This document shows, in pieces, positions 8,151 to 16,639 of a stretch of DNA of 18,549 nt (positions are counted from its first letter, which is position 1; each line of letters starts with the position of its first letter). A program made the translations under genes and the position numbers. The notes beneath the pieces were generated by a model. The model ran no database searches. It had not been told where the DNA came from and saw nothing but the letters and a program-made list of their open reading frames with translations. Source of the DNA: Cacconaster sp045114175 (GTDB taxonomy: Bacteria > Bacteroidota > Bacteroidia > Bacteroidales > UBA932); assembly GCA_045114175.1 (NCBI GenBank), contig JBGUJZ010000041.1, positions 1 through 18,549 of the forward strand. The letters are read 5' to 3'.

Positions 8151-11017
8151 AACCCGATATTGAAAAGCACGTCGATACGGTTGCGGTTCGCGCCGCCCGC
8201 CTGCGGTCCGGTGTAGGCCCACCGAGCACCGGCCGTCAGGTTGGGTGCCATGCGGATCAGGTGGAAGTCAATCATGGCCGAAATGCCGGCCGACCAGTAG
8301 GTCTGCATGCCCGACGGCAGGAAATCCAACGCGTAATCGCCGAACGGAATCAACTGCAAACGCTTGAAATAGAGGAATCCCGGAATGGCGACGTCGCCCA
8401 GCGGAATGGGGATCGCGTAATCGGCCATCCCCTTGACGTACTGCTTTCCGCCCGAAAGATAACTGTAGCCGCGCGGCAGCGAAAGGCCGCTTGCCAGCGA
8501 AGGGGTGCCCTTGTCCGTGAGCCGGCTCTGCCCCACCATCGAAAGGCGCAAGCCCTGACTGCGGGTGAAACCGGGAAGATAGGTATAGCAGGAGAGCAGC
8601 GCCTCCGCGAACTCGCTCTGGTTCTGCGTGACGAGCTGCACGCCGGAAGAGACGCTGAATCCCCAGCGGGGATAGATGGCCGACTTGGCCACGGGCAGCA
8701 TCCGGTAGTAGCGCAGCCCGAAACTGAGGTTGCGCTGCCACTCTCCGGTCGGAACGTTCTCCTTTTCCAGGGAGATACCAACGGAAGGAATCAGCATCCG
8801 GTACCAGCCGCCGCCATACAGGTTGAAGGGATAGTCCAGATTAAGACCCACGTCGTGGTGGTAGCTCCAGGTGCCGTCCGGCTCCTGGTTCACGTTGTTC
8901 AGGTCGCCGTAGATTTCCACGTCGAAGTCGGCGATCGTTGCGTTCACCTTGGCGTGGGCGGCATGGCGGCCCCACCACGACCAGCCGAGCATGGTCACGG
9001 CGTCGCCCAACTCGTTCTGGGAGTAGACCGTGGCACCGGGAAGCACCGCTTCATACCAGGTATCCGGCGAGAAGCTCATGATCCTATCCACATTGTAATA
9101 GAAGGGCGCCCAGGAGTGGAAGTTGAAGGCACTCAGCAACTTACTATAGTGGCGAGAGGGGTATTTTTCGGCATCCAGATAGTCCGGATTCTCCGCAGCG
9201 GGAGCATAGCCGGCCTCGGCGTCCTGCGCCAGGATCTGCCGGACGACGGGGTCGTCTTTGTGCTGCGAGAAGTCGGCCTTTTCCCAGCAAAGCTCACGGA
9301 AATCCATGGATACCAGGTGATACCCGTCGCTGTCGTACTCACTGAAATAGAGCACCTGGTGATTCTCGTCCAGGAAGGGATAGTTCGCGCCGTAGCGGGA
9401 GTTGGTCAACCGGAAGATCTGGTTGTTGACAGGATGCAGGCCGTAGATGTTCAGCACGCCGTCATGGTCCGATGCGAAGCAGATCCACTGTCCCTTGAGG
9501 TGGCGCAAGCCGGAGAGGCTGGCCTGCTGGGCGGGGATGACGGTCTGCCACCGCCCCTCTTCCAGCTCTCCGTGGCGGATGCGGAGCAGCGAGATGCCCT
9601 CAGAGGTGCCCAGGGTCATGTAGAGCCACTGTCCTTCGAACATCAGCTCAAAGACCTGGCCCTTGTCGGGTGCCTCGACCCGCGTCATGACACGGCCGTC
9701 GGCAGCATCCAGCAACACCACGTGCGAGGGTTCGCCCACCGGGTACTCGGCCACCGCCAGCAGACGCCCGTCGTCCGAAACGGCCGGATTGAAGTACTTG
9801 GTGCTGCGGGTAAGGGTTTCCAGAACGTCCCTGCGGGTGTCGTAATACTTGATCTCCGAGAAATTCTCGAGCGACGAAGGGTCGTGCATCACCGATTCGG
9901 ACCAGTAAATCCTGCCGTTGACGGCCTCGCTCAGCTTGGAGCTGTAAGGCGCGTGGAAGCGGATGTGCCGCTCGCGGCCGAGGGTATCAATCTGCACAAG
10001 TTCTTCGGTGAAATCCAGTCCCTTACGAAGCACGACGAGCGATCCGAACAAGGGCGAGAGGGAATCGGTCACCTGCACCGCGCCCCAATAATCGCAATAG
10101 CGGCGCTGGGGCCTGGAGAGACGCCACCCTTCGGTGGGGGTGCCGCGCCGCTCGGCATCTTCGCTCCAGATTTGTGTGTAGCGCTGCTGGGCGTCGGCCA
10201 GGTTCTTCGAGCGCCCGAGATAATACTGTTTCTCCTTGCCCTGGAAGATGCCCGTGACGTCCGAAAGCGCCGCCTTGTTTTGGTAGAAGCGACCGATGAA
10301 GTCGGCATCGCCCGTGCGCATACGCTCCGACGTAACAAGCAGATAACCAAGCGCATAGGGATCATAGGTATTTTTGAAGAAGGAGCCCAGGGCGGAGCGC
10401 TCCCAGTTGAGATACTTGCCCTGCAGGTAGTCGGTACGCAGCGGCATCAGAAACTCAGCGCTGCGGCCGCGACCGGAACGGGTGAACTCCGTTTCAGCCA
10501 CCACGGCGTCGCCCTCCAGATATTTGGTGGAGGCAAAGAGGCCCATGCCGATTCCGGTGGACTGCTGGCCCAGCCCCCAGAACAATGCACGCCAGACGCC
10601 CTTGGTAAAATGCTGTGTCTGGGCCACATGGCGCAGCTCGTGAATCACCAGCTGCTCCTGCCAGGGATTCTGCGTGCAGTCATAGGGATTGGGCGAGCTG
10701 ATCAGGTTCAACTGCTTGGGAGCCCAGGAAACGCTACCATTGCTCAACGTGGTGTAGGCGTGCAGGATCACAGGGATCGGCTTGGTATCGATGCGTACTG
10801 GATCGTTGGCCAGCGGACGCAGCTGCTCGAGCCGCATCAGGTAGGTGCGCGCCAGCGAATCGGTCTCCGCCGGATAGATCAGCTTGAAGTGTTCCGAGCG
10901 AATCTGGCGCCACTCCACAGCGGAGGGCTCCGTGCCAAAGGAGTAGAACTGCGCACGGGCGAGCGGCGCAAATGCCAGCAGCAGCGCCAGGAGGATTATG
11001 ATTCGTTTATTTGACAT
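8147..11017 (-). CDS. Secreted peptidase MA-like / beta-propeller / outer-membrane-barrel protein
   Basis: This 956-residue exported protein appears to have three parts. A signal peptide covers 1-22 (SNKRIIILLALLLAFA, probable cleavage after ARA). Residues about 35-290 resemble a gluzincin (peptidase MA-like) domain: HELRH at 126-130 is an HExxH zinc motif, and E168 in KYLEGDA is a plausible third ligand. Residues about 320-600 contain repeated TolB/WD40-like blades, for example NPAVSDDGRLLAVAEY at 410-425, ICFASDHDGVLNIYGL at 512-527 and LYFSEYDSDGYHLVSMD at 556-572. Residues about 650-956 are short amphipathic strands rich in Tyr, Trp and Gly, ending in a hydrophobic strand (DVLFNIGL), as expected of an outer-membrane barrel. 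I infer periplasmic protease and propeller domains tethered to the outer membrane. Catalysis and substrate are unproven. The start at 11017 overlaps the addA stop by 11 nt; the longer 11077 start would bury the signal peptide. Confidence 0.78.
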   Translation of the reverse strand: MSNKRIIILLALLLAFAPLARAQFYSFGTEPSAVEWRQIRSEHFKLIYPAETDSLARTYLMRLEQLRPLANDPVRIDTKPIPVILHAYTTLSNGSVSWAPKQLNLISSPNPYDCTQNPWQEQLVIHELRHVAQTQHFTKGVWRALFWGLGQQSTGIGMGLFASTKYLEGDAVVAETEFTRSGRGRSAEFLMPLRTDYLQGKYLNWERSALGSFFKNTYDPYALGYLLVTSERMRTGDADFIGRFYQNKAALSDVTGIFQGKEKQYYLGRSKNLADAQQRYTQIWSEDAERRGTPTEGWRLSRPQRRYCDYWGAVQVTDSLSPLFGSLVVLRKGLDFTEELVQIDTLGRERHIRFHAPYSSKLSEAVNGRIYWSESVMHDPSSLENFSEIKYYDTRRDVLETLTRSTKYFNPAVSDDGRLLAVAEYPVGEPSHVVLLDAADGRVMTRVEAPDKGQVFELMFEGQWLYMTLGTSEGISLLRIRHGELEEGRWQTVIPAQQASLSGLRHLKGQWICFASDHDGVLNIYGLHPVNNQIFRLTNSRYGANYPFLDENHQVLYFSEYDSDGYHLVSMDFRELCWEKADFSQHKDDPVVRQILAQDAEAGYAPAAENPDYLDAEKYPSRHYSKLLSAFNFHSWAPFYYNVDRIMSFSPDTWYEAVLPGATVYSQNELGDAVTMLGWSWWGRHAAHAKVNATIADFDVEIYGDLNNVNQEPDGTWSYHHDVGLNLDYPFNLYGGGWYRMLIPSVGISLEKENVPTGEWQRNLSFGLRYYRMLPVAKSAIYPRWGFSVSSGVQLVTQNQSEFAEALLSCYTYLPGFTRSQGLRLSMVGQSRLTDKGTPSLASGLSLPRGYSYLSGGKQYVKGMADYAIPIPLGDVAIPGFLYFKRLQLIPFGDYALDFLPSGMQTYWSAGISAMIDFHLIRMAPNLTAGARWAYTGPQAGGANRNRIDVLFNIGL

Positions 11018-13808
11018 CGTCAGGAGTTTCGTTGCAATACCAGATGGTCCCCTGCACGTCGCGGTAGCCCATCTCACGGAGCAGTTTCATATAGCGGCGG
11101 ATCTGCCAGCGGTACTTTTCGTTCCGTTGGCCGAACTTGTAGTCGATGACCAGGGCTGTCCCCTGCCCGAGCGGCTGATCCTTCTCCACCAGCACGCGGT
11201 CCGGACGGTGGATCTCACCGGAGGCATCCACGATCGTAATCTCATTCAGGGCGCGGTAGGTACCGTCGAACCAGTGGCGGCCGGCCACCGAATCGAGCAG
11301 ACGGCCGAATTCATCCAGGGTTTCCCGCTCGGCCGCAGCGGGCAGCAAACCATCGCGAATCGCGGATTGGACCGCCTCGGGAAGGTCTTCCACGGTATCG
11401 ATCCGCGAAAGAATCTCATGCTTGCGGATGCCCTCCGCCCGCTCGTCGTCGTCCCCACCCTTGAGCGAAAGGCGCAGCTTGTCGCCGTAGGGATGGCTGT
11501 GGAACACGACGGGCGGCAACTCGGTTACGGCAGCCTCCGAAGGAGCATCGCCGTGCATCCGCTTGCCGAATTCCAGCACGGTGGAATCGTTCACCGCCGT
11601 ATCGGCGGGACAAAGATGCAGGGCGAGCAGCGTAGCTACGGAGAGGTTCGAGGCACTGAGCGTCTGATCTGATTTCTTATAAACAGGCTTGGGCGCAAAG
11701 ATATACATCTCCCGCACGGCGCGGGTCATGGCCACATAGGCCGTGTTGATGGCGTCCAGGCACTGCATCTTCTTCTCCTCTTCCATCCGATCCTTGAAAA
11801 CCGTCTTGGTCAGCTCCTCCTTGGCGGTGAGCGGAACCAGCTGGATATCGGCGAAATCGCCCTCCGGCTCGCACCAGAGAATGGGGTTGCCGCCGGCGAG
11901 CTTCTCATAAAGGAACGGCAGGACAACCACCTGGAAATCCAGGCCTTTGGCCTTGTGGATGGTCATTACCGTCACGGCGTCGTCCCGCTTGGGCGCGGAG
12001 ATCTTCCGCTTCACTCCCACCTTCTGCCACCACTCCACAAAGCCGGAGAGGTTGGAGCCGAACTTGTCGGTGTAGGCAATCACATCGTCCAGGAAGGCCA
12101 GCAGGAAGGGTTGGTCGCCCTCGGGCACTTCGGGCATATAGTTGCGCAGCAACGTGTCGCAGATCTCATAGAGCGAATCGGAATCCCCGGCCGCCGACGA
12201 AAGCTGCGGCGTGGTGTCGAAGAGTCCCTTCATCAGGGTCAAATTGACGGAGTTGCCCGGATCCACGATATAGGTCAACAGTGCCGCTAACCGCTTGACG
12301 CTCACGCAGGAGCCCAAGGTCAGCGAATCCTCTGTCACCACCGGATAGCCCAGTTCGAGCAGGGCCTGCGCCACCTGTGCCCCCTCGTCGTTGGTTCGCA
12401 CCAGGAAGGCGATGTCCGAGCGTTTGGGGTAGCGCTGCGAGAGATCCTCCATCAGTTCCGGAATCCGCTCCATCACCCGGTTTGCCCAGTTGTCGGGCGA
12501 ATCCACATTGCCGCCATAGGGAAGGAACTCCACGCGCACGAACCCTTTCTCTTTGTTCTCGGGTCGGGCCACGGACTGTGCCACATCGCTGTAGTAGGCG
12601 CCGATGGTGGAGGCGACGGGTTTGAAGCGGGCAATCTGTCCAAGCAGCTCGCCGATCCGCACGAAAAAGGCGTTGTTGAAGCGGATGATGTTCTCTCCGC
12701 TGCGCCAGTTGCCCTGTTTGTGGTGGATATGGTCTTCCGGATTGGCCAGCAGCTGCTCCACCTCGCTGTGCAGCAGATTCAAGTCGGAACCGCGCCAGCG
12801 GTAGATACTCTGCTTGATGTCCCCCACCACCAGCGAACTTTCTCCGCGGTCTATCGCATCTTTGAGCAGCGGGCGGAAGTTCTCCCACTGCAGGCGGGAG
12901 GTATCCTGGAATTCGTCCAGCATGAAATGATCGTAGCGTGTACCCACCTTCTCATAGATGAATGGCGTGTCGCTGCCGTCGATGATGCGGCTCAGAACGT
13001 CCGTGGTCTCGGAGAGCAGCACCAGGTTGTTCTCCTTGAGCAGCGCGGTCAGGTTGGCATTGAGGTCCGAGACGATGCCCAGCAGGTAGATGTTGCCGTC
13101 CAGCAGCTTGGCGGTGGCCACTGTCTCCTTGTCATCGGAAGCCATCATCTCCTTGAGTTTCCGCTGGAAAGCGGCAATCTTCTCTTTGTCCCAGAGGCCG
13201 TCGCGGTACTTGCGTCTCAGGCGCAGGAATTCCTCTTTGATCAACAGCTCGCAGATATCGTTGAGCTGCGCGGTAATATCCCATTTCTTGCCGTCGCTGA
13301 TCTGGTCCAGCGAATAATCGGTCAGCCACCGCAGCAGTGCCTCGTTGCCGGCTTCGTCGAGCGAGGCCAGCATCCGGTCTACCGCCATCTGCAAGACGGA
13401 ATCCGTGTCGAGCTCCACCTTGTAGGAGGCATACTGGTTAATCTCCCGTGCAAAGGCGCGCATCACCGTCTGGAAGAAGCGGTCGATCGTGCTCACAGAG
13501 AAGGAGAGATAGTCGTGCAGGATGGCCGTGAGGGCCTTCTGCGCATATTCTTTCATCTGCGGCGTGGCGGGTTCGCGCTCGGGGAAAGGATAATCGGGCT
13601 TGTGCACCAGGTTGTAGAGTTCCTGGATGATGCGGCTCTTCATCTCCTCGGTGGCCTTGTTGGTAAAGGTCACCGCCAGGATATGCCGGAATGCCTGCGG
13701 ATCGAACGCACTGCCGTCGGTCGGGATGAGCAGTTTCATATACTCCCGTGCGAGCGTCCAGGTCTTTCCGCTGCCGGCGGATGCCTTGATAATCTCTAAT
13801 GTATTCAT
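11007..13808 (-). CDS. addA: AddA/RecB-like helicase-nuclease, UvrD family
   Basis: This 933-residue ATP-dependent DNA helicase-nuclease is the motor subunit of an AddAB-type complex that resects double-strand breaks for RecA-dependent repair. Superfamily 1 motifs are intact: Walker A ASAGSGKT at 9-16, FTNKATEEM at 48-56, DEFQD at 298-302, GDIKQSIYRWRG at 329-340, TIHKAKGLDF at 616-625 and YVAMTRA at 691-697. The C-terminus holds a RecB-type nuclease: H797 (GIRKHEIL), E856, D870 (RPDRV) and D889-Y-K891 (VIDYK). At 933 residues it is somewhat shorter than the ~1,230 of B. subtilis AddA. The chosen ATG at 13808 forms an ATGA overlap with the addB stop; an in-frame ATG at 13817 would add only three residues. 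The addB-before-addA order and the coupled start imply co-production of the two subunits. Confidence 0.92.
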   Translation of the reverse strand: MNTLEIIKASAGSGKTWTLAREYMKLLIPTDGSAFDPQAFRHILAVTFTNKATEEMKSRIIQELYNLVHKPDYPFPEREPATPQMKEYAQKALTAILHDYLSFSVSTIDRFFQTVMRAFAREINQYASYKVELDTDSVLQMAVDRMLASLDEAGNEALLRWLTDYSLDQISDGKKWDITAQLNDICELLIKEEFLRLRRKYRDGLWDKEKIAAFQRKLKEMMASDDKETVATAKLLDGNIYLLGIVSDLNANLTALLKENNLVLLSETTDVLSRIIDGSDTPFIYEKVGTRYDHFMLDEFQDTSRLQWENFRPLLKDAIDRGESSLVVGDIKQSIYRWRGSDLNLLHSEVEQLLANPEDHIHHKQGNWRSGENIIRFNNAFFVRIGELLGQIARFKPVASTIGAYYSDVAQSVARPENKEKGFVRVEFLPYGGNVDSPDNWANRVMERIPELMEDLSQRYPKRSDIAFLVRTNDEGAQVAQALLELGYPVVTEDSLTLGSCVSVKRLAALLTYIVDPGNSVNLTLMKGLFDTTPQLSSAAGDSDSLYEICDTLLRNYMPEVPEGDQPFLLAFLDDVIAYTDKFGSNLSGFVEWWQKVGVKRKISAPKRDDAVTVMTIHKAKGLDFQVVVLPFLYEKLAGGNPILWCEPEGDFADIQLVPLTAKEELTKTVFKDRMEEEKKMQCLDAINTAYVAMTRAVREMYIFAPKPVYKKSDQTLSASNLSVATLLALHLCPADTAVNDSTVLEFGKRMHGDAPSEAAVTELPPVVFHSHPYGDKLRLSLKGGDDDERAEGIRKHEILSRIDTVEDLPEAVQSAIRDGLLPAAAERETLDEFGRLLDSVAGRHWFDGTYRALNEITIVDASGEIHRPDRVLVEKDQPLGQGTALVIDYKFGQRNEKYRWQIRRYMKLLREMGYRDVQGTIWYCNETPDDVK

Positions 13809-16639
13809 TTGCCGCACAGGATTTTATAATTACAGTAATCGCACTTGGGATTCCTTGCCGTGAAGGGCACCTGCGGATCCAGGATCTCCGCAATCAACGC
13901 CCGAAGCCGCGACTGGAAGGCCTCCAGCGAAGCCTTGTCGATGCTTTGGGTAACCAGGTAATCCTCTCCGAATGCATTGAGCAACCCGTAGATGCCCAGC
14001 GTCAGATGGCTGATATCCAGTTTCGGATCTTCCGCCGCCGCCAGCAGGGCGTAGAGGTTGAGCTGCAGGGAGATGGTGGGGCGCTTGACGCTCTCCACCG
14101 TGAACATCTCGTCGAGATTTTTTCCGATCTTCTCCTTCAGCTTACCGGTCTTATAGTCCAGGATGAAAGGCCGCCCGTCACGGATATCGCGCCGGTCTAT
14201 AACGCCCGTCAGTTCCACGGTATCTCCGCTCTCGAGCTTCAGGGAGGCATAGACATGTTCCTCCGTCCCCTTGAGTACGAAGGGGGACGCAGCCGCGTCG
14301 TGACTGAGCATTTTCTTCACGAAGGTCAGCAGCAGTTCGTTCAGAATCAGGTTCCTGCCGCGCAGCGTGCGGATCTTGGCCTCCGAGGCGAAGGCCTGCA
14401 GGATCAGCCGCCTGAGGCGCGCTTCATCGTCCGCGAGGGAACGGATGAAGGCCGGGGTCAACTCTTTGCCGATACAGGGCTTGTAGAGTTCCTCCATCAC
14501 CTTGTGGAAGATAGATCCGAAGAGGCTGGAATCGAGCTCCTCGGTCACTTCATCGGCCTCCTCCACGCGCTCAACATACTGATAGTAGAAGCGCACGGGA
14601 CAGTCCAGATAGGTATTGAGGGCGGATGCTGAAAAGGCTTTCCGCCGTCCGGTTGCATCCCCGTCCACGTAACGCTCGCGCAGGAAGGCAGCCACCTCCG
14701 GCTTCTTCTCCTTGACAATCGCCTCCGGCTCGCTCACGGTAGCCTTCAGGGAGAGCGGCGCGTCGCACGGATGGAGCGGCACGTTGTAATGGTACTTCAA
14801 TTGCTTGATGAAGCGGCTCGGTTCGCCGGTCTGGAGCCCCTCGGTGCGGGCATCGTAGAGCAGGAAAATCTTTTCCGCGCGCGCGATGCTGCGGTAGAAG
14901 TAGTACGACGAGAGGGCGTCCTGGAACTCATAGTTGGGCAGCCCGAATCCGAGCCGCAGGTTGTATGGGATGAACGATCCGCTGACGGAGCGTTTGGGGA
15001 AGACCCCCTCGTTGACCGAGAGGATGATGATGTTCTTGAAATCCAGCGCGCGTGTTTCCAACGGGCCCATGATCTGCAACCCGGAGAGCGGTTCGCCCCG
15101 GAACGGGATGGAGATTACTCCGACTAACTGACCCAGCAACTTGTAATAGGTCTTTGGAGCCATGGGCACCGTGAGAGACTGCAGCCTCAGCACGGCAGCG
15201 CGCAGGTGATAGACGAATTCGCGATCTACGGGCGAAAGCCGCGCCGCCACGGCATCCAGGATGGCAATCTGATAACCCGGGAGTCCGGCCGCATCGGGTA
15301 TATCCTTGAACACCAGCGCAAAGTCGCCCTTTGCCAGGAAGGCCTCCTCTACATAGATCATGTTCTGTCGGGAGATCTCGGCAATCAGTTTCGGGGCCTC
15401 CTCCCCATCCGCCAGGAAGGGATGGTTCAGCAGGTTCAGGACGTCGCGGTAGTAGAATGTGCAGAGGCCGTCCGTCTCCCGCTTGTTGCGGTGGAGCCGC
15501 TCCAGAAAGGATACGAAGGTGGCCGCATTGCTCTGGGCGAGCGGGAAACCCATCGTCACGTTGATATCCCGGATCGCTTCCGGCACCGCACCCAGCATGG
15601 GCAGCAGCAACCGTTCATCGGGCAGCACCACGGCGGTTTCAAACGGGTCGAAGCCCTGCTCCCCGGCGAGCTCGCGCAACAGGTGGCCGGCCACCTGGGT
15701 CTGCGCCACACCGGACGAAACCGAAACCGTGCGGAAATGCTGCTCAGCCGGCAACGAGGGGCCGAGCGGATGCTTCGAGGGATAGTCGCGTACGTTTGAG
15801 CGGAGGAACAAGGAGGATTTGTTGTCCGGATCGGTGGTGCGGGAATCCTCGAAATCCCAGTAGAAATCACCATCCAACCGGTCCCGGATGATGTTCAACA
15901 GCTTCTTCTCGCAGGCATTGAGGGCGTTGAGCCCCACGAATACGATTTTGCGGTAGCGGCCCAGCTGCTCGACGAGCGCCTCTTTTGCAGGGCCTTCGGC
16001 CGCGAGCGTCTCAGCCACACGGCGGTATATCATGCCCTCGCAGCCGAGTCCTTGCGCTGCAAGTTCCTCGCGGAAAGCTGTATAGAGCGGATAGAGCACG
16101 CGCCAGGTGGTACGGAACAACTGCTTCTTGTCCAGCGGCTCGGAGTCGTTGATCCTGCGTCCGGTCTGCTGCAGGAAGTTCTCCCAGAACTCCTTGACGG
16201 CGGCAATCTGGTCATCGGAAAGATAATCGTAGCCGGAATCGATCTCCTTGAGGTCGCTGATATTGGTGAAGAGCCGTTTGGCGTCTACCAGATACTTGTC
16301 CACATCGTCGAAATCGCCCAGCAGGACGTCGCCCCAGTAGACGAATTCATCGAAGGATTCGCGAGGCTCCCCGTTGGGCCACATCAGTGCGGCGTAGTTG
16401 CGGTAGAGAGTATAGAGTGCACCGATCTTGTCTACCGGACGGAGTCCCGAAAGATCGGTCATCAGGTCGTTGATGGTAAGCAATTTGGGTGAGAAAACCG
16501 GCTTTCCGGCAGCCTGACCCAGATATTTGCTGAAAAAGAGTGCGGAGCGCCGGTTGGGAAACACAAAACAGTATTCACCCAGCACGCTGCCCGCTTCCTG
16601 ATAAAAGCGGCTGGCTATCTGTTCCAGGAAACGCCTCAT
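13805..16639 (-). CDS. addB: AddB-like subunit: degenerate helicase with PD-(D/E)XK nuclease and Fe-S staple
   Basis: This 944-residue protein is the AddB-type partner of the neighbouring AddA. The N-terminal region keeps a helicase-like layout, but where a Walker A would be expected it reads VFPNRRSALFF (26-36), with no GKT/S, so ATP-driven motor activity is unlikely. The motif LSVNEGVFPKR (540-550) resembles the conserved AddB/RecC-like LxxxxEGxxP block. The C-terminal nuclease has H712, E794, D815 (VIDR), D828-Y-K830 (LDYK) and Q859. C680 (YLDCPVRFYY) with C933, C936 and C942 (CDYCNYKILC) gives the C-Xn-C-X2-C-X5-C pattern of the AddB 4Fe-4S staple. Both subunits therefore appear nuclease-competent, as in AddAB rather than RecBCD. 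Its ATG overlaps the pgi stop as ATGA, and its own stop overlaps the addA start the same way. Confidence 0.9.
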   Translation of the reverse strand: MRRFLEQIASRFYQEAGSVLGEYCFVFPNRRSALFFSKYLGQAAGKPVFSPKLLTINDLMTDLSGLRPVDKIGALYTLYRNYAALMWPNGEPRESFDEFVYWGDVLLGDFDDVDKYLVDAKRLFTNISDLKEIDSGYDYLSDDQIAAVKEFWENFLQQTGRRINDSEPLDKKQLFRTTWRVLYPLYTAFREELAAQGLGCEGMIYRRVAETLAAEGPAKEALVEQLGRYRKIVFVGLNALNACEKKLLNIIRDRLDGDFYWDFEDSRTTDPDNKSSLFLRSNVRDYPSKHPLGPSLPAEQHFRTVSVSSGVAQTQVAGHLLRELAGEQGFDPFETAVVLPDERLLLPMLGAVPEAIRDINVTMGFPLAQSNAATFVSFLERLHRNKRETDGLCTFYYRDVLNLLNHPFLADGEEAPKLIAEISRQNMIYVEEAFLAKGDFALVFKDIPDAAGLPGYQIAILDAVAARLSPVDREFVYHLRAAVLRLQSLTVPMAPKTYYKLLGQLVGVISIPFRGEPLSGLQIMGPLETRALDFKNIIILSVNEGVFPKRSVSGSFIPYNLRLGFGLPNYEFQDALSSYYFYRSIARAEKIFLLYDARTEGLQTGEPSRFIKQLKYHYNVPLHPCDAPLSLKATVSEPEAIVKEKKPEVAAFLRERYVDGDATGRRKAFSASALNTYLDCPVRFYYQYVERVEEADEVTEELDSSLFGSIFHKVMEELYKPCIGKELTPAFIRSLADDEARLRRLILQAFASEAKIRTLRGRNLILNELLLTFVKKMLSHDAAASPFVLKGTEEHVYASLKLESGDTVELTGVIDRRDIRDGRPFILDYKTGKLKEKIGKNLDEMFTVESVKRPTISLQLNLYALLAAAEDPKLDISHLTLGIYGLLNAFGEDYLVTQSIDKASLEAFQSRLRALIAEILDPQVPFTARNPKCDYCNYKILCGK

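Noticed and set aside
8151..8222. Longer start for the PhnP-like gene at 8222
   Set aside because: The extra 24 residues (GLHRTAGGRREPQ...) are out-of-frame barrel-protein sequence. The family opening begins at 8150, which also forms an ATGA coupling.
8261..11014. 917-codon open frame on the plus strand inside the secreted barrel-protein gene
   Set aside because: It is fully antisense to a gene with a signal peptide, HExxH motif and barrel. The translation has no domain motif and is rich in His, Gln and Arg, as in other shadow frames here.
11018..11077. Longer start for the secreted barrel protein at 11077
   Set aside because: It would add 20 residues from the end of addA in another frame and bury the signal peptide that begins MSNKRIIILL at 11017.
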